Notes: generated from the sequence alone by a model not told the origin. A stretch of 64,000 nucleotides of DNA from Litoreibacter meonggei (GCF_003663885.1 NZ_RCCE01000002.1:434001-498000); one strand, 5' to 3'. Numbered from the stretch's first letter, positions 44,797-54,358 are shown. A program made the numbers and translations.

Positions 44797-46100
44797 AGTG
44801 GTCTCACTTTCAGCTTTGCCAATCTATTTTTCTGACGTTCGACCACCTCAAACCGGAATCCGTGGAACGAGAAAACCTGCCCGATGGTCGGGATGGATTG
44901 TGCTTCGTGGATCACAAGGCCAGCGACCGTGTTGGCTTCTTCGTCAGGAAGCGACCAATCCGCCATGCGGTTCAGGTCGCGAATGGTCATACCTCCCTCT
45001 ACCAAATAGCTGCCATCGGATTCAGGTCTGAGTGCATCGGCCTCGGCTACGTCGAATTCGTCGGTAATCTCGCCCACGATTTCTTCGAGGATATCCTCAA
45101 GGGTTATCAATCCCTGCAACGCGCCATATTCGTCTACCACCAGCGCGAAATGCGTGTGCAGGCGCAAGAATTGACGCATCTGGTCGTCCAGCGCGGTCGT
45201 TTCAGGCACAAAATACGGCTTGCGTACGACATCCATGATGTCGAACTCGCTGAGGTTGCGGGCCGCCTTGTCTTCCCCACGCAAGGTCTTGTCCACCGCG
45301 CGCAGCAAGTCCTTGGCGTGCATAACCCCTACGATATTTTCCTGCTCCCCGCTAAAGACCGGCAGGCGCGTGTGAGGGCTGCTCAGGCATTGGCTGATAA
45401 TTGCTTCCGGCGGGTCCTCGGCATTGATCATCTCGATGTCCGAGCGGTGGAGCATGATCTCCTCCACATCCCGTTCGTTCAAGTCTAGCGCGCCCAGAAG
45501 GCGGTCGCGTTGCTCCTTATGAACAACACCTTCCTCATGGCCCAACGCCAATGCACCAGCGATTTCCTCGTGCACCGATAGAATATGGCTATCGGGGTCG
45601 GTTTCAACGCCGAACAGTTTCAGCATCCACCGCACCAAGGCACGCACTGCAGTCACAATGGGCGCAAAAACAAGCACAACAATTGCAATTGGCCCCGACA
45701 CTTTCGCGGCGGCCGTCTCGGAATTTGTAATGGCGTATGTTTTCGGTAGCACTTCCGCAAAGATCAGTACCAGCAATGTCATAACCAGCGTCGCCCACGC
45801 CACGCCGCTTTCACCAAACACCTTGGTAAACAGCGCGGTCGCCAATGACGCCGCAAGGATGTTCACAAGGTTGTTGCCCAGCAGGACCGAACCGATCAGC
45901 CGCTCGGTATCCTCTGTGATCCGCAAAGCTCGCACAGCGCCGGGGGATCCTTTGTCCGCTTGGCTGCGCAGTTTGCCACGTGACGCCGCAGTCAGCGCCG
46001 TCTCCGAGCCGGAGAAGAACGCCGATAGCAGCAAGAGCACCACAATGCCGCCCGCGGTCATCCAGAAAGCAGTGTCAAAGATTGTTGATGCGTCGTCCAT
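44793..46100 (-). CDS. HlyC/CorC (CNNM-type) transporter with CBS domains
   Basis: 435 residues: DUF21 membrane domain (about 1-190: ILLLSAFFSGSETALTAAS and three more helices), two CBS domains (about 200-335: DIEMINAEDPPEAII and VRKPYFVPETTALDD) and a C-terminal CorC_HlyC domain (SDGSYLVEGGMTIRDLNRM). Related proteins move or regulate Mg2+/Co2+. Translationally linked to the nucleoside hydrolase by a 4-base overlap. Confidence 0.92.
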   Translation of the reverse strand: MDDASTIFDTAFWMTAGGIVVLLLLSAFFSGSETALTAASRGKLRSQADKGSPGAVRALRITEDTERLIGSVLLGNNLVNILAASLATALFTKVFGESGVAWATLVMTLLVLIFAEVLPKTYAITNSETAAAKVSGPIAIVVLVFAPIVTAVRALVRWMLKLFGVETDPDSHILSVHEEIAGALALGHEEGVVHKEQRDRLLGALDLNERDVEEIMLHRSDIEMINAEDPPEAIISQCLSSPHTRLPVFSGEQENIVGVMHAKDLLRAVDKTLRGEDKAARNLSEFDIMDVVRKPYFVPETTALDDQMRQFLRLHTHFALVVDEYGALQGLITLEDILEEIVGEITDEFDVAEADALRPESDGSYLVEGGMTIRDLNRMADWSLPDEEANTVAGLVIHEAQSIPTIGQVFSFHGFRFEVVERQKNRLAKLKVRPL

Positions 46101-46179
46101 CCGGGTTTTCGGTCCTCTAAAAGAAAGCTAAGTGAGAGTTATGGGGTGCCAAGCCCCCTGCTTCAAGGGAAACCGCCAC

Positions 46180-46983
46180 ATGACCTCTATCCGCGATCTG
46201 GGAGAATTAAGCGGTGAGGTGCTGTTGTTTGGTGGCGCGTACTCCAACGTGCAGGCTTTGGATGCGGTGATCATGACTGCAAGCGCACGGGGCATTCCTG
46301 CCTCACGCTGCATCTTTACCGGCGACGTGGTCGCCTATTGCGCAGATGCGCTGGCCTGCGCCGAGCGTTTGGCAGGCATGGGATGCCACACCATCTTGGG
46401 CAATTGCGAGCAACAGCTTTTGAACGGGGCTGCCGATTGCGGATGCGGGTTTGAAGAAGGAAGCGCCTGCGATGTAGCCTCGCAGACGTGGTTCGAGCAC
46501 GCTTCCAGGCAGATCGGCCCGCGTGCATCAGATTTCTGGGGTGACACACCTGATTGGCTGACATTCACCCATTCCGGCCAACGATATGCGGTGATCCATG
46601 GCGGCGCGCTGGATGTGGCGCAGTTTATCTGGCCATCCGACACGGGTGCGGTTTTTGAAGCTGAGTTTGCAGAGATCGAAGCCAAGACGGGAATAATTGA
46701 CGCCGTGATTTGCGGCCATTCTGGCATTCCGTTCGAGCGCGTCATTGGCGCACGGCGCTGGATTAATGCTGGCGTCATCGGAATGCCGCCCCACGATGGC
46801 AGGCCCGCGACCCGTTACGCGATCTTGTCGGGCGACGGGGTCCGGTTCCATTCATTGAACTACGATACCGATGCCGCCGCGCGTGCTATGGAAAACGCAG
46901 GTTTGGTCCAAGGCTACGAAGCAGGGATCAGATCGGGCCTATGGCCAAGTGAGGATGTTTTGCCTAGCGCGTTGCGACGCTAA
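46180..46983 (+). CDS. Metallophosphoesterase (calcineurin-like)
   Basis: 267 residues. Metal motifs are partly changed: LLFGGAYSNVQALDAVI in place of the usual GDxHG opening, then CIFTGDVVAYCAD, TILGNCEQQLL, AVIHGGALDVA, AVICGHSGIPFER and INAGVIGMPPHDG. The Asp-x-His of the first block reads Gly-Gly-Ala-Tyr, so one metal site may be weakened. A family of uncharacterised phosphoesterases with such changes exists. ATG at 46180 preferred (AAGGGA upstream); GTG at 46132 also in frame. Confidence 0.8.
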   Translation: MTSIRDLGELSGEVLLFGGAYSNVQALDAVIMTASARGIPASRCIFTGDVVAYCADALACAERLAGMGCHTILGNCEQQLLNGAADCGCGFEEGSACDVASQTWFEHASRQIGPRASDFWGDTPDWLTFTHSGQRYAVIHGGALDVAQFIWPSDTGAVFEAEFAEIEAKTGIIDAVICGHSGIPFERVIGARRWINAGVIGMPPHDGRPATRYAILSGDGVRFHSLNYDTDAAARAMENAGLVQGYEAGIRSGLWPSEDVLPSALRR

Positions 46984-46984
46984 C

Positions 46985-47905
46985 CTAGTCTTTCGCCAGC
47001 GGATGATGCTCTAGCACCAGCTCCTTAAGGCGCTCGTCAAGAACATGGGTATAGATTTCGGTCGTTGAGATGTCGGCATGCCCGAGCAATGTTTGAATGG
47101 CGCGCAGGTCCGCCCCGTTGGCCAGAAGATGGGTCGCAAATGCGTGGCGCAACGTGTGCGGTGTCACCTTGGACGGGTCCACGCCGCCTGCCACGGCCAG
47201 TTCTTTGATCAACACATAGAACCTGTGGCGCGTCAGATGGCCACTTTTTCCGCGCGACGGGAACAGAAATCTCGACATCGGCTTGCCCTTGGCCTGAGCA
47301 GCAGCATCTGTTTCGTCACGCGTCTCTATCCAAACCGCCACCGCATCGCGTGCAGACGCCGCAAGCGGCACCATACGTTCCTTGCCCCCCTTGCCCCTGA
47401 CCAGCAACATGCGCGGATCACCTCGCGCAGCGGCCACAGGCAAGGTCACCAGTTCCGTCACCCGCATACCGGTGGCATAAAGTAGCTCCATCAGACATGT
47501 GTTACGCAGCCGGTCCTCGACGCTGCGTGCGGAAGTTTGCGCCGCACCAAGCAAGCGATCGACCTCTTCGACGCTGAGGGTTTTCGGTAGCGACTTCTTG
47601 CGCCCCGGCCCCTTGATCTGGATAGCGGGATTATCCTCGCGCCAACCCTCTTCATAGGCGAAACGATAGATTTGCTTAACAGCAGACAGCCGCCGGGCGC
47701 GGGTAGATTGAGCCAGCCCCTGATTATCGCAATGGATGAGGTAATCTTCTACGTCTGCGCGCGAGGCGGTCTCAAATGTCGGACCACGATCAGCGAGCCA
47801 ACCCGCAAAGTCGATCAGATCGCGCCCATAGGCCAGCAAGGTATTTTCGGAGGCGTCCAATTCGGCAGCCTGAGCGTCCAGAAACGTCTCGATCCAGCGC
47901 GACAT
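46985..47905 (-). CDS. xerD: Site-specific tyrosine recombinase XerD
   Basis: Resolves chromosome dimers at dif with XerC and FtsK. 306 residues. SAM-like N-terminal domain (SRWIETFLDAQAAELDASENT) and catalytic domain with Arg in YATGMRVTELV, Lys in VRGKGGKERMVP, HTLRHAFATHLL, His in LGHADISTTEIYTHV and the nucleophile Tyr. ATG at 47905 matches the usual family start. A TTG at 47923 overlaps the stop of the upstream gene (TTGA) behind AAGG and may be the true start. Confidence 0.92.
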   Translation of the reverse strand: MSRWIETFLDAQAAELDASENTLLAYGRDLIDFAGWLADRGPTFETASRADVEDYLIHCDNQGLAQSTRARRLSAVKQIYRFAYEEGWREDNPAIQIKGPGRKKSLPKTLSVEEVDRLLGAAQTSARSVEDRLRNTCLMELLYATGMRVTELVTLPVAAARGDPRMLLVRGKGGKERMVPLAASARDAVAVWIETRDETDAAAQAKGKPMSRFLFPSRGKSGHLTRHRFYVLIKELAVAGGVDPSKVTPHTLRHAFATHLLANGADLRAIQTLLGHADISTTEIYTHVLDERLKELVLEHHPLAKD

Positions 47906-47919
47906 GGTAGCCGGAGGGC

Positions 47920-49497
47920 TCAACTGCGTGGCCTTGTTATTAACGTATAAAGCGCCATGCGGCGCGCGATATCGGCAAACCCCAAATTACGAAGCGTGCG
48001 CAATCCATTTTCCAACGCCAGAGGATCGGCACTCGCGCCGTCTTCCATCAATTTGACAGCCTTCAGCGTAGCCAGCCCCAAGTTGCCTTCTTCGATCACG
48101 GGCTTCAGATCAGGTGCCGGACCGGCAGCGGTAAACGCCGCAGCGACCGCCCCTTCCAGCGCATCAAGACTTCCAGATTGCGCCACCTCAGCAATGGCGG
48201 CCACGTCACCCCGCGCAACGGATCGCCAAAGCGCGGGGGTATTTGCCGCGATCGCATCAGAGTTGGCGGCGGCTTCGTAGGCTGGTGACAACAATGCCAA
48301 ACGTGTCGCGTCCTCGCGCACCTCATCTATCAATGGCAGGCCCAACAGGGTTTCTCCGAACATGCTGGCCAAGGCAGGCTCCAACCCGGCGCGGCGCATT
48401 GCCCGAACTGCCTCAGGAAGCTGCGTTGCTACGGCATTAGGATCACGGGCTTTCAGCGCGGTCTCAAAGGCCTGCACCGCATCCACACGGTCCCAAACGC
48501 CACCAGACGCGGCAGGCTGGCGTTCCGTATATATCGCCAACAGTCGTGACGGCAGGATGGCGCCAGTGCGCGCCAACCTTTCGGCAGCAGTAATTCGTGG
48601 CTTCCAGCCGCCGTTTTCCGACAGCGCAGCAAAAGCAAAAGCGTTTGGCAAGGTCGACAGAGATAGTGGTTCGCCAATCGCTTCGTGCATTCGAAAGACC
48701 AGTGGCGTTACACGCGTGGGAATTGGTAGCGGGGCCTCACGCTCAAATAATTCAGGATCTAGAAAACGTGCCATCAAGGCATCTTCGGCCGGCGTCATCG
48801 CATTGAGGGCCTTCGCAGTGCTGAGCGTCAGGTTTGCCGCGTCCCAATCCCCCGCCCGCGCCATGCAGAAAATGCGCGCAGGATAGGTTGGCGACAAGTC
48901 GGGCTGGCGCAGCATGCGCGTGCAAGCCACGTCTTCTTCACCCGTCAGAAGGCTGACATCGAACCACCGCTGAAACAGCGGCGCTGTGCCCGGATCTGCG
49001 CGGTCCAACAACGCCTTGGCCTGCTCCAGCGCCCCCAAAGACAACAGCTCGTCCACGCGGGCCTGGAACAGGATTTCCGCATCGCTGCTGTCGATTGGCG
49101 GAGCCAGCTCGGCCAGCAGCACCCGCCGCATCAACTCGGCCAACGGGGGTGGGAGGTCGGGGCGCAGATTGCTCATTGCAGCGGCGAGCGTCGTGGAACT
49201 CGTCGTCCCCCAAAAAACCGCCGGAATTCCTGTGACGGAACTGGGCAAAAGTCCTACTGCATCGCGGCTTGGCGCGCCGAGGGTCGTTGTTACTACGGAG
49301 GCAGGCGTGGCGGACCGGGCCACGTCATCGACTGGCTTAGCTTGTGGCAACTTTGGCGGTGCAACGATTCGCGGAGCTTCTACAACATTCGACAACCAGT
49401 CGATTGCAGAAAGCGGCTCTTCTGCGCGGGCCTGACCATTGGGCCCCGCAAGAACGTTCAAAACAAGAAGTGTTACGACAAAGTTTCTAGTTCGCAT
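47920..49497 (-). CDS. Exported alpha-helical protein, unknown function
   Basis: 525 residues with a signal peptide (MRTRNFVVTLLVLNVLAG, cleavage near QARA). A Pro/Ala-rich linker (about 40-90) leads to a helical repeat-like body (AELMRRVLLAELAPP, ALEQAKALLDRADPG, LRTLRNLGFADIARRM) suggesting TPR-like packing. Pro/Ala linker plus helical solenoid is typical of periplasmic scaffold proteins. Its start overlaps the 44-residue membrane protein by 11 bases and its stop touches xerD, so all three are one operon. No family name can be given. Confidence 0.72.
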   Translation of the reverse strand: MRTRNFVVTLLVLNVLAGPNGQARAEEPLSAIDWLSNVVEAPRIVAPPKLPQAKPVDDVARSATPASVVTTTLGAPSRDAVGLLPSSVTGIPAVFWGTTSSTTLAAAMSNLRPDLPPPLAELMRRVLLAELAPPIDSSDAEILFQARVDELLSLGALEQAKALLDRADPGTAPLFQRWFDVSLLTGEEDVACTRMLRQPDLSPTYPARIFCMARAGDWDAANLTLSTAKALNAMTPAEDALMARFLDPELFEREAPLPIPTRVTPLVFRMHEAIGEPLSLSTLPNAFAFAALSENGGWKPRITAAERLARTGAILPSRLLAIYTERQPAASGGVWDRVDAVQAFETALKARDPNAVATQLPEAVRAMRRAGLEPALASMFGETLLGLPLIDEVREDATRLALLSPAYEAAANSDAIAANTPALWRSVARGDVAAIAEVAQSGSLDALEGAVAAAFTAAGPAPDLKPVIEEGNLGLATLKAVKLMEDGASADPLALENGLRTLRNLGFADIARRMALYTLITRPRS

Positions 49498-49621
49498 CCA
49501 AAGTGACCGGTTGATTCACCTCGACCCGACTTGGCGTCAGGTCGCCCAAATAGGCATAGCCGACAATACCGACAATTCCCATCACGATTAGGAAAATCAA
49601 AGCTTTTAGAAGCCGTATCAC
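49487..49621 (-). CDS. 44-residue single-span membrane protein
   Basis: A short frame with a GTG start behind AAAAGG. Sequence: a basic start (MIRLLKALIF), one strongly hydrophobic helix (LIVMGIVGIVGYAYLGDL) and a polar tail ending LDAN. The codons are ordinary, the frame overlaps the next gene by 11 bases (translational coupling), and spacing to the divergent aroK is 126 bases, all of which support a real small gene. Function unknown. Confidence 0.65.
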   Translation of the reverse strand: MIRLLKALIFLIVMGIVGIVGYAYLGDLTPSRVEVNQPVTLDAN

Positions 49622-49747
49622 GCTGAATCTGCCTTTTATCTGGGGCAACTTTTGTTGCCGCCCTTTGCGCCTGTCGGTTGATTCATATATGGCTTTTTCG
49701 GCAAGTTCACTCCATTCAGAGCAGAAATAAGTAAATTGAGCGAGAGA

Positions 49748-50305
49748 ATGCCACCCAAAGCCATGACCCTGACCCGCCCCTTGGTCCTCGTGGGCATGAT
49801 GGGCGCTGGAAAAACAGCCATTGGCGGGGCCGTGGCGCGTAAACTGAACGTAAATTTTCTGGACAGTGACGAAGAACTGGTACGTGCGGCCGACCGCTCG
49901 ATCGCAGAAATATTCGACCGCGATGGCGAGGCGTTCTTCCGGGCTCGCGAAACAGAAGTGATCTCACGCTTGCTGGACGGGAAACCCGCAGTGCTGTCCA
50001 CCGGGGGCGGCGCGTTCCTGAGTGAGACAAACCGTGCGTTGATCGACGACAAGGCGGTCTCTGTCTGGCTGAAAGCCGACCTGCCGCTGCTCTGGTCGCG
50101 CGTGCGCCACAAGACAACCCGCCCTTTGCTGCGCACGGATGATCCATTGGCCACGCTCACCGAGATTTACGAGGCGCGCACGCCGATCTATGCCCAAGCC
50201 CAGCTGAATGTCGAAGCCCGCGCCGAGTATTCCATCGACGACATGGCCGACCAGGTCATCGCAACCCTGAGCAACGCCAATTTACTGAAAGAAGCCGACA
50301 CGTGA
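49748..50305 (+). CDS. aroK: Shikimate kinase
   Basis: Fifth step of the shikimate route. 185 residues. P-loop VGMMGAGKTAIGGAVARKL, the shikimate-binding DSDEELV and FFRARE, LSTGGGAFLS and the lid RPLLRTDDP. ATG at 49748 preferred over a TTG at 49736; GAGCGAGA upstream. Overlaps aroB by 4 bases (GTGA). Confidence 0.95.
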   Translation: MPPKAMTLTRPLVLVGMMGAGKTAIGGAVARKLNVNFLDSDEELVRAADRSIAEIFDRDGEAFFRARETEVISRLLDGKPAVLSTGGGAFLSETNRALIDDKAVSVWLKADLPLLWSRVRHKTTRPLLRTDDPLATLTEIYEARTPIYAQAQLNVEARAEYSIDDMADQVIATLSNANLLKEADT

Positions 50306-51417
50306 CACATCCGCATGAAACCGTCCGAGTCGCATTGGGCGACCGCAGCTACCGCATTGAAATTGGCCACGGGCTGTTAATCAATGCAAGCGACTGGGTG
50401 TCGCCGTTGCTCAGCCGCCCACGCGTGGCAGTGGTTACCGACGACACGGTCGGCCCGCTGCATCTGGATGCTCTTCGCGATGGTTTGGCGGCAGGCGGAA
50501 TTGAGATGGCTCATCTCACCCTACCCTCGGGCGAGGCGACCAAATGCTGGCGCTACCTGACCGAAACGGTCGAGTGGTTGCTGGAGCAAAAGGTGGAGCG
50601 CGGCGATATGGTCGTGGCCTTTGGCGGCGGTGTGATTGGCGATCTGGTTGGATTTGCCGCCGCTATTTTGCGGCGCGGCGTTCGGTTTGTGCAGATTCCA
50701 ACGTCTCTTTTGGCACAGGTCGATAGCTCGGTGGGTGGCAAGACAGCCATCAACTCGCCCCATGGCAAGAACCTGATTGGCGCGTTTCACCAGCCATCTT
50801 TGGTTTTGGCCGATGTCGCTGTCCTCGGCACCCTGACCGAGCGCGATTTCCTCGCTGGCTACGGCGAAGTGGTGAAATACGGGCTTCTGGGCGATGCGGC
50901 ATTTTTCGACTGGCTTGAAATCAACGCCCCCGATCTGGCAGCCGGAGACATCACCAAACGTATCGAAGCCGTTCGTTGGTCGTGCCAGATGAAAGCCGAC
51001 ATCGTAGAGCGCGACGAGACAGAACAAGGCGACCGTGCGCTGCTCAACCTTGGCCATACATTTGGCCACGCATTAGAAGCCGCTACTGGATATTCCGACC
51101 GATTGCTTCACGGTGAAGGGGTTGCCATAGGCTGCGCACTGGCGTTCGAAGTCTCCTCACGCCTTGGCCTGTGTTCTCAAGAAGACCCAAGCCGCGTTCG
51201 AGCGCATCTCAAGGCGATGGGGATGAAAACGGACTTGCACGATATTGCAGGCGATTTGCCCGATGCCGACGCGCTGATGGCGCTGATGGGGCAGGACAAG
51301 AAGGTCACTCAAGGCACGTTGAATTACATTATGACGCGCGGCATTGGTGAGGCATATGTCACCTCGAATGTCGACCCGAAGGTCGTCAAATCCGTGCTCG
51401 TAGACGCGCTGGCTTAA
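50302..51417 (+). CDS. aroB: 3-dehydroquinate synthase
   Basis: Second step of the shikimate route. 371 residues. NAD site GGGVIGDLVGFAAAILRRG, metal and substrate motifs TSLLAQVDSSVGGKTAIN, SGEATK, and the zinc histidines in LLNLGHTFGHALEA. GTG start in the aroK stop. aroKB adjacency is standard. Confidence 0.95.
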   Translation: MTHPHETVRVALGDRSYRIEIGHGLLINASDWVSPLLSRPRVAVVTDDTVGPLHLDALRDGLAAGGIEMAHLTLPSGEATKCWRYLTETVEWLLEQKVERGDMVVAFGGGVIGDLVGFAAAILRRGVRFVQIPTSLLAQVDSSVGGKTAINSPHGKNLIGAFHQPSLVLADVAVLGTLTERDFLAGYGEVVKYGLLGDAAFFDWLEINAPDLAAGDITKRIEAVRWSCQMKADIVERDETEQGDRALLNLGHTFGHALEAATGYSDRLLHGEGVAIGCALAFEVSSRLGLCSQEDPSRVRAHLKAMGMKTDLHDIAGDLPDADALMALMGQDKKVTQGTLNYIMTRGIGEAYVTSNVDPKVVKSVLVDALA

Positions 51418-51420
51418 TAG

Positions 51421-52032
51421 CTAGCTGCCGAGGATCTTACGCACGTAGTTCCGTGTCTCGCGGTAAGGCGGCACGCCCCCGTGCTTTTCAACAGCACCCG
51501 GCCCGGCGTTATACGCGGCAAGCGCAAGACGCCAGCTGCCAAACTTGCGGTACATTTGCTTGAGATAGCGCGCGCCGCCCTCAAGGTTTTGCTTCGGGTC
51601 ACGCGGGTTCACCCGCAGCTTACGCGCCGTCCCAGGCATCAACTGGGCCAACCCGATAGCCCCTGCGTGGGACACGGCGTGGGGTTTCCAGCCACTTTCC
51701 TGCTGCACGAGGCGCAAGAATAAATCTGTAGGAATTCCGTGCTTGCGTGCCGCGCTTTTGGCGTCTGCCAAATAGACGCCCTTATAAGAGCCGCGATAGC
51801 GCGGGATCGCGGTCGAGACTCCGAAAGCAGCCTTTTTGGTGCCTGGCTGCAATTTTGTGGACGCTTTGTATTGTGACGACAGGCGCCCGTCGAGCAGGCG
51901 GGCCTGCGAGCTAAATATCTTGGAGCGGTTGCTGGTCGAACCCGAAGAAACCAGCCCTTCGGCCAGTGACGAATGCGGGAATGACGGGGCCATCAAAGCA
52001 AATGCCGTCAATGCTACCAAGAACTTACGCAT
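51421..52032 (-). CDS. Lytic transglycosylase (SLT domain)
   Basis: 203 residues with a signal peptide ([20 protein letters not shown]). Goose-lysozyme-like domain at about 95-200: [19 protein letters not shown] with the catalytic Glu, [45 protein letters not shown] and YRETRNYV. It cleaves peptidoglycan glycan strands. Convergent with aroB, 3 bases apart. Confidence 0.9.
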   Translation of the reverse strand: MRKFLVALTAFALMAPSFPHSSLAEGLVSSGSTSNRSKIFSSQARLLDGRLSSQYKASTKLQPGTKKAAFGVSTAIPRYRGSYKGVYLADAKSAARKHGIPTDLFLRLVQQESGWKPHAVSHAGAIGLAQLMPGTARKLRVNPRDPKQNLEGGARYLKQMYRKFGSWRLALAAYNAGPGAVEKHGGVPPYRETRNYVRKILGS

Positions 52033-52203
52033 GAACACTGGTCCCACTCGCCCCATCAAACTTCGCGCAATATAGTTGATTTGCGGGGTTCCGCCACCCC
52101 CTGAGCAAATTTGCGCCTACCACAGAGTGTGGTTGTAAGTCTCCCATTAACCAAATACCGACGATATAAGAGCACCAAAGCAAGATTCGGGAGACGCACG
52201 CAC

Positions 52204-52716
52204 ATGGCCGGTTCAGTTAACAAAGTCATTCTTATCGGCAACCTCGGGCGCGACCCAGAGGTCCGTACGTTCCAAAACGGCGGCAAGGTCTGCAACCTGC
52301 GTATCGCCACGTCAGAGACTTGGAAAGACAAGAACACCGGCGAGCGCCGCGAGAAAACCGAATGGCATTCGGTCGCGATCTTTCAGGAAGGTTTGGTTCG
52401 TATTGCGGAGCAGTATCTGAAGAAGGGCTCCAAAGTTTACATCGAGGGCGCGCTGCAAACCCGCAAATGGCAAGATCAAAGCGGTGCTGACAAATATAGC
52501 ACCGAAGTGGTGTTGCAAGGATATGGCGGCACCCTGACCATGCTCGACGGCCCAAGTGGCGGCGGCGGTGGTGGCGGTGGCAACTACGGCGGTGGCGGTG
52601 GTGGCGGAAGCTACGGCGGCGATCCGATGGGTGGCGGCTATGACAGCGGTCCGTCTGGCGGCGGTGGCGGTCAATCCAGCCCGTCGAGCGACATCGATGA
52701 CGAAATCCCGTTCTAA
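52204..52716 (+). CDS. ssb: Single-stranded DNA-binding protein
   Basis: 170 residues. OB fold (about 1-110): [66 protein letters not shown]. Then a Gly-rich linker (about 115-158) made almost only of Gly, Tyr and Ser, and the conserved acidic tip DIDDEIPF that docks repair and replication partners. Long Gly linkers are usual in alphaproteobacteria. An intrinsic terminator follows. Confidence 0.96.
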   Translation: MAGSVNKVILIGNLGRDPEVRTFQNGGKVCNLRIATSETWKDKNTGERREKTEWHSVAIFQEGLVRIAEQYLKKGSKVYIEGALQTRKWQDQSGADKYSTEVVLQGYGGTLTMLDGPSGGGGGGGGNYGGGGGGGSYGGDPMGGGYDSGPSGGGGGQSSPSSDIDDEIPF

Positions 52717-52740
52717 GTCAGTTAGAACGACCAAAAATTA

Positions 52741-52763
52741 AGGGGCCCTCGCGGCCCCTTTTT
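52741..52763 (+). terminator. Intrinsic terminator after ssb
   Basis: AGGGGCC and GGCCCCT pair (7 bp, loop CTCGC) and TTTTT follows (52759-52763). Confidence 0.85.
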
Positions 52764-52786
52764 CGTATCGTTAGTGGGTTACTTGG

Positions 52787-53029
52787 CTATTTCCGCCAAA
52801 GCAGCACAGACAAAATAGCCATCATCAGGAATATGGCTCCGGGGATTAGCACCATGAACTGCAAATCCTCACCGGACAATTGCCATGGCATGCTCACGCC
52901 GCAATTCGCGTTGTTTGAAAACGCGCAGGCCATGCCAGAAATGTAGAGGTAGACGAACGCCCACAGCCCGGCAAAGCAGACTGTGAGCATCGTCATCGTG
53001 ATTGCCATTACGCGTTGGAAACGGCTCAT
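52787..53029 (-). CDS. Small two-span membrane protein
   Basis: 80 residues: hydrophobic helices VMAITMTMLTVCFAGLWAFV and FMVLIPGAIFLMMAILSVLL around a short loop with two cysteines (ACAFSNNANCG) that could form a disulfide in the periplasm. No family recognised. Starts 6 bases after the helicase stop on the same strand, though without a strong ribosome site. Confidence 0.65.
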   Translation of the reverse strand: MSRFQRVMAITMTMLTVCFAGLWAFVYLYISGMACAFSNNANCGVSMPWQLSGEDLQFMVLIPGAIFLMMAILSVLLWRK

Positions 53030-53035
53030 TTTAGA

Positions 53036-54358
53036 TTACGCCGCAGCAGATGCTGGACCTTGACCCCGACGGCGACGGTTACGTTTGCGCTTGGGCGCTC
53101 CGCCCGATGGGGCCTCGCCGCCAGCCGCTTTGGGTTTGCCTTGGCCCCGACGGCCACCGCCGCTTGGACGACCACCGCCACGATTTCCGCCACCGCCGCG
53201 TGCAGGCTTCTTTTCTTCCTCGGACGGGGACCAGCGACGGCCACCCGCGACAGGAATGGTGATCTTCAACATCTTCTCGATGTCTTTCAACTCGCCCATC
53301 TCGTCGGGTGCACAGAAAGCAATCGCCTCCCCTTCGCGGCCCGCGCGTGCGGTCCGGCCAATGCGGTGCACGTAGCTTTCAGGAACGTTTGGCAGATCGT
53401 AGTTATAGACGAACCCAACACCCGGAATGTCGATCCCACGTGCAGCCACATCGGTAGCAACCAGAATTTTCAGATCCCCGGACTTGAACGCCGCTAGAGA
53501 GCGGTCGCGGTGGTTTTGCGATTTGTTGCCGTGGATAGAGCCAGCCGCAAAACCCTTTTTATCCAAGAGCTTCATCAACTTTTCCGCACCATGTTTGGTG
53601 CGGCAGAACACCAGCGCAAGATCGTCGCGGTGCTTGTCCATCAGCTCGATCAGCAGATCGTTTTTCGCGGCTTTGGCAATGTAGTGAACCGATTGCGTGA
53701 TCTTGTCCGCAGTCTTGCCGGGTGCCGCAACTTGTACGCGACGCGGGTGATCCAGATAGGTCGCAGCCAATTCTTCCATGAGTTTCGGCATGGTGGCTGA
53801 GAACAGCAAAGTCTGACGGTCTTTAGGCAGTAAGGGTGCGATTTGGCGCAGCGCGTGGATAAAGCCCATGTCGAGCATTTGGTCAGCTTCATCAAGCACC
53901 AGATACTTCGCATCGCCCAGCACAACAGATTTCTGCTGCAACAAGTCAATCAGACGGCCCGGAGTGGCAACCAGAATGTCAGTGCCGCGCTCCAGCGCCT
54001 TTTTTTGCGGGTTAATCGACACGCCGCCGACAACCATGTTGATTTTTAGATGGCCGCCGCCCTGAAACATTCTCAGGTTGTCGCAGATTTGCTTGGCCAG
54101 TTCACGTGTCGGCGCAAGGATCAGGCCGCGCACGGTGCGTGGCGCGGGTTTGGTGCCAAGCTTTACCAGATTGTGGATGATCGGCAGCCCGAAGGCGGCA
54201 GTTTTGCCGGTGCCGGTTTGGGCCAAGCCCATAACGTCGCGGCCGGTCAGGATGATCGGGATGGCTTCTTCCTGGATAGGGGTCGGGTTTGTAATCCCGT
54301 TTTCAGTGAGTTTCTCGGCAATTTTCGGGGAGATCCCCAAAGCTTCAAACTTGTTCAA
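53036..54358 (-). CDS. DEAD-box RNA helicase (RhlE-like)
   Basis: 440 residues. All core motifs: PTPIQEEAIP (Q motif), AQTGTGKTAAFG (I), PTRELAKQI (Ia), TPGRLID, VLDEADQMLDMGF (II), FSATMP (III), ATDVAARGIDIPGV and HRIGRTARAGREG (VI). The C-terminal 70 residues are a basic GRGG/PSGGGRRG RNA-binding tail. It unwinds RNA, often for ribosome assembly or cold growth. TTG start at 54358 chosen: AGAGG lies 8 bases upstream, and homologues begin near MNKFEALG. Confidence 0.92.
   Translation of the reverse strand: MNKFEALGISPKIAEKLTENGITNPTPIQEEAIPIILTGRDVMGLAQTGTGKTAAFGLPIIHNLVKLGTKPAPRTVRGLILAPTRELAKQICDNLRMFQGGGHLKINMVVGGVSINPQKKALERGTDILVATPGRLIDLLQQKSVVLGDAKYLVLDEADQMLDMGFIHALRQIAPLLPKDRQTLLFSATMPKLMEELAATYLDHPRRVQVAAPGKTADKITQSVHYIAKAAKNDLLIELMDKHRDDLALVFCRTKHGAEKLMKLLDKKGFAAGSIHGNKSQNHRDRSLAAFKSGDLKILVATDVAARGIDIPGVGFVYNYDLPNVPESYVHRIGRTARAGREGEAIAFCAPDEMGELKDIEKMLKITIPVAGGRRWSPSEEEKKPARGGGGNRGGGRPSGGGRRGQGKPKAAGGEAPSGGAPKRKRNRRRRGQGPASAAA

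Noticed and set aside
52080-52203. SOS (LexA) box upstream of ssb
   Set aside because: No GTTC-N7-GTTC repeat of the alphaproteobacterial type is present in the upstream spacer.
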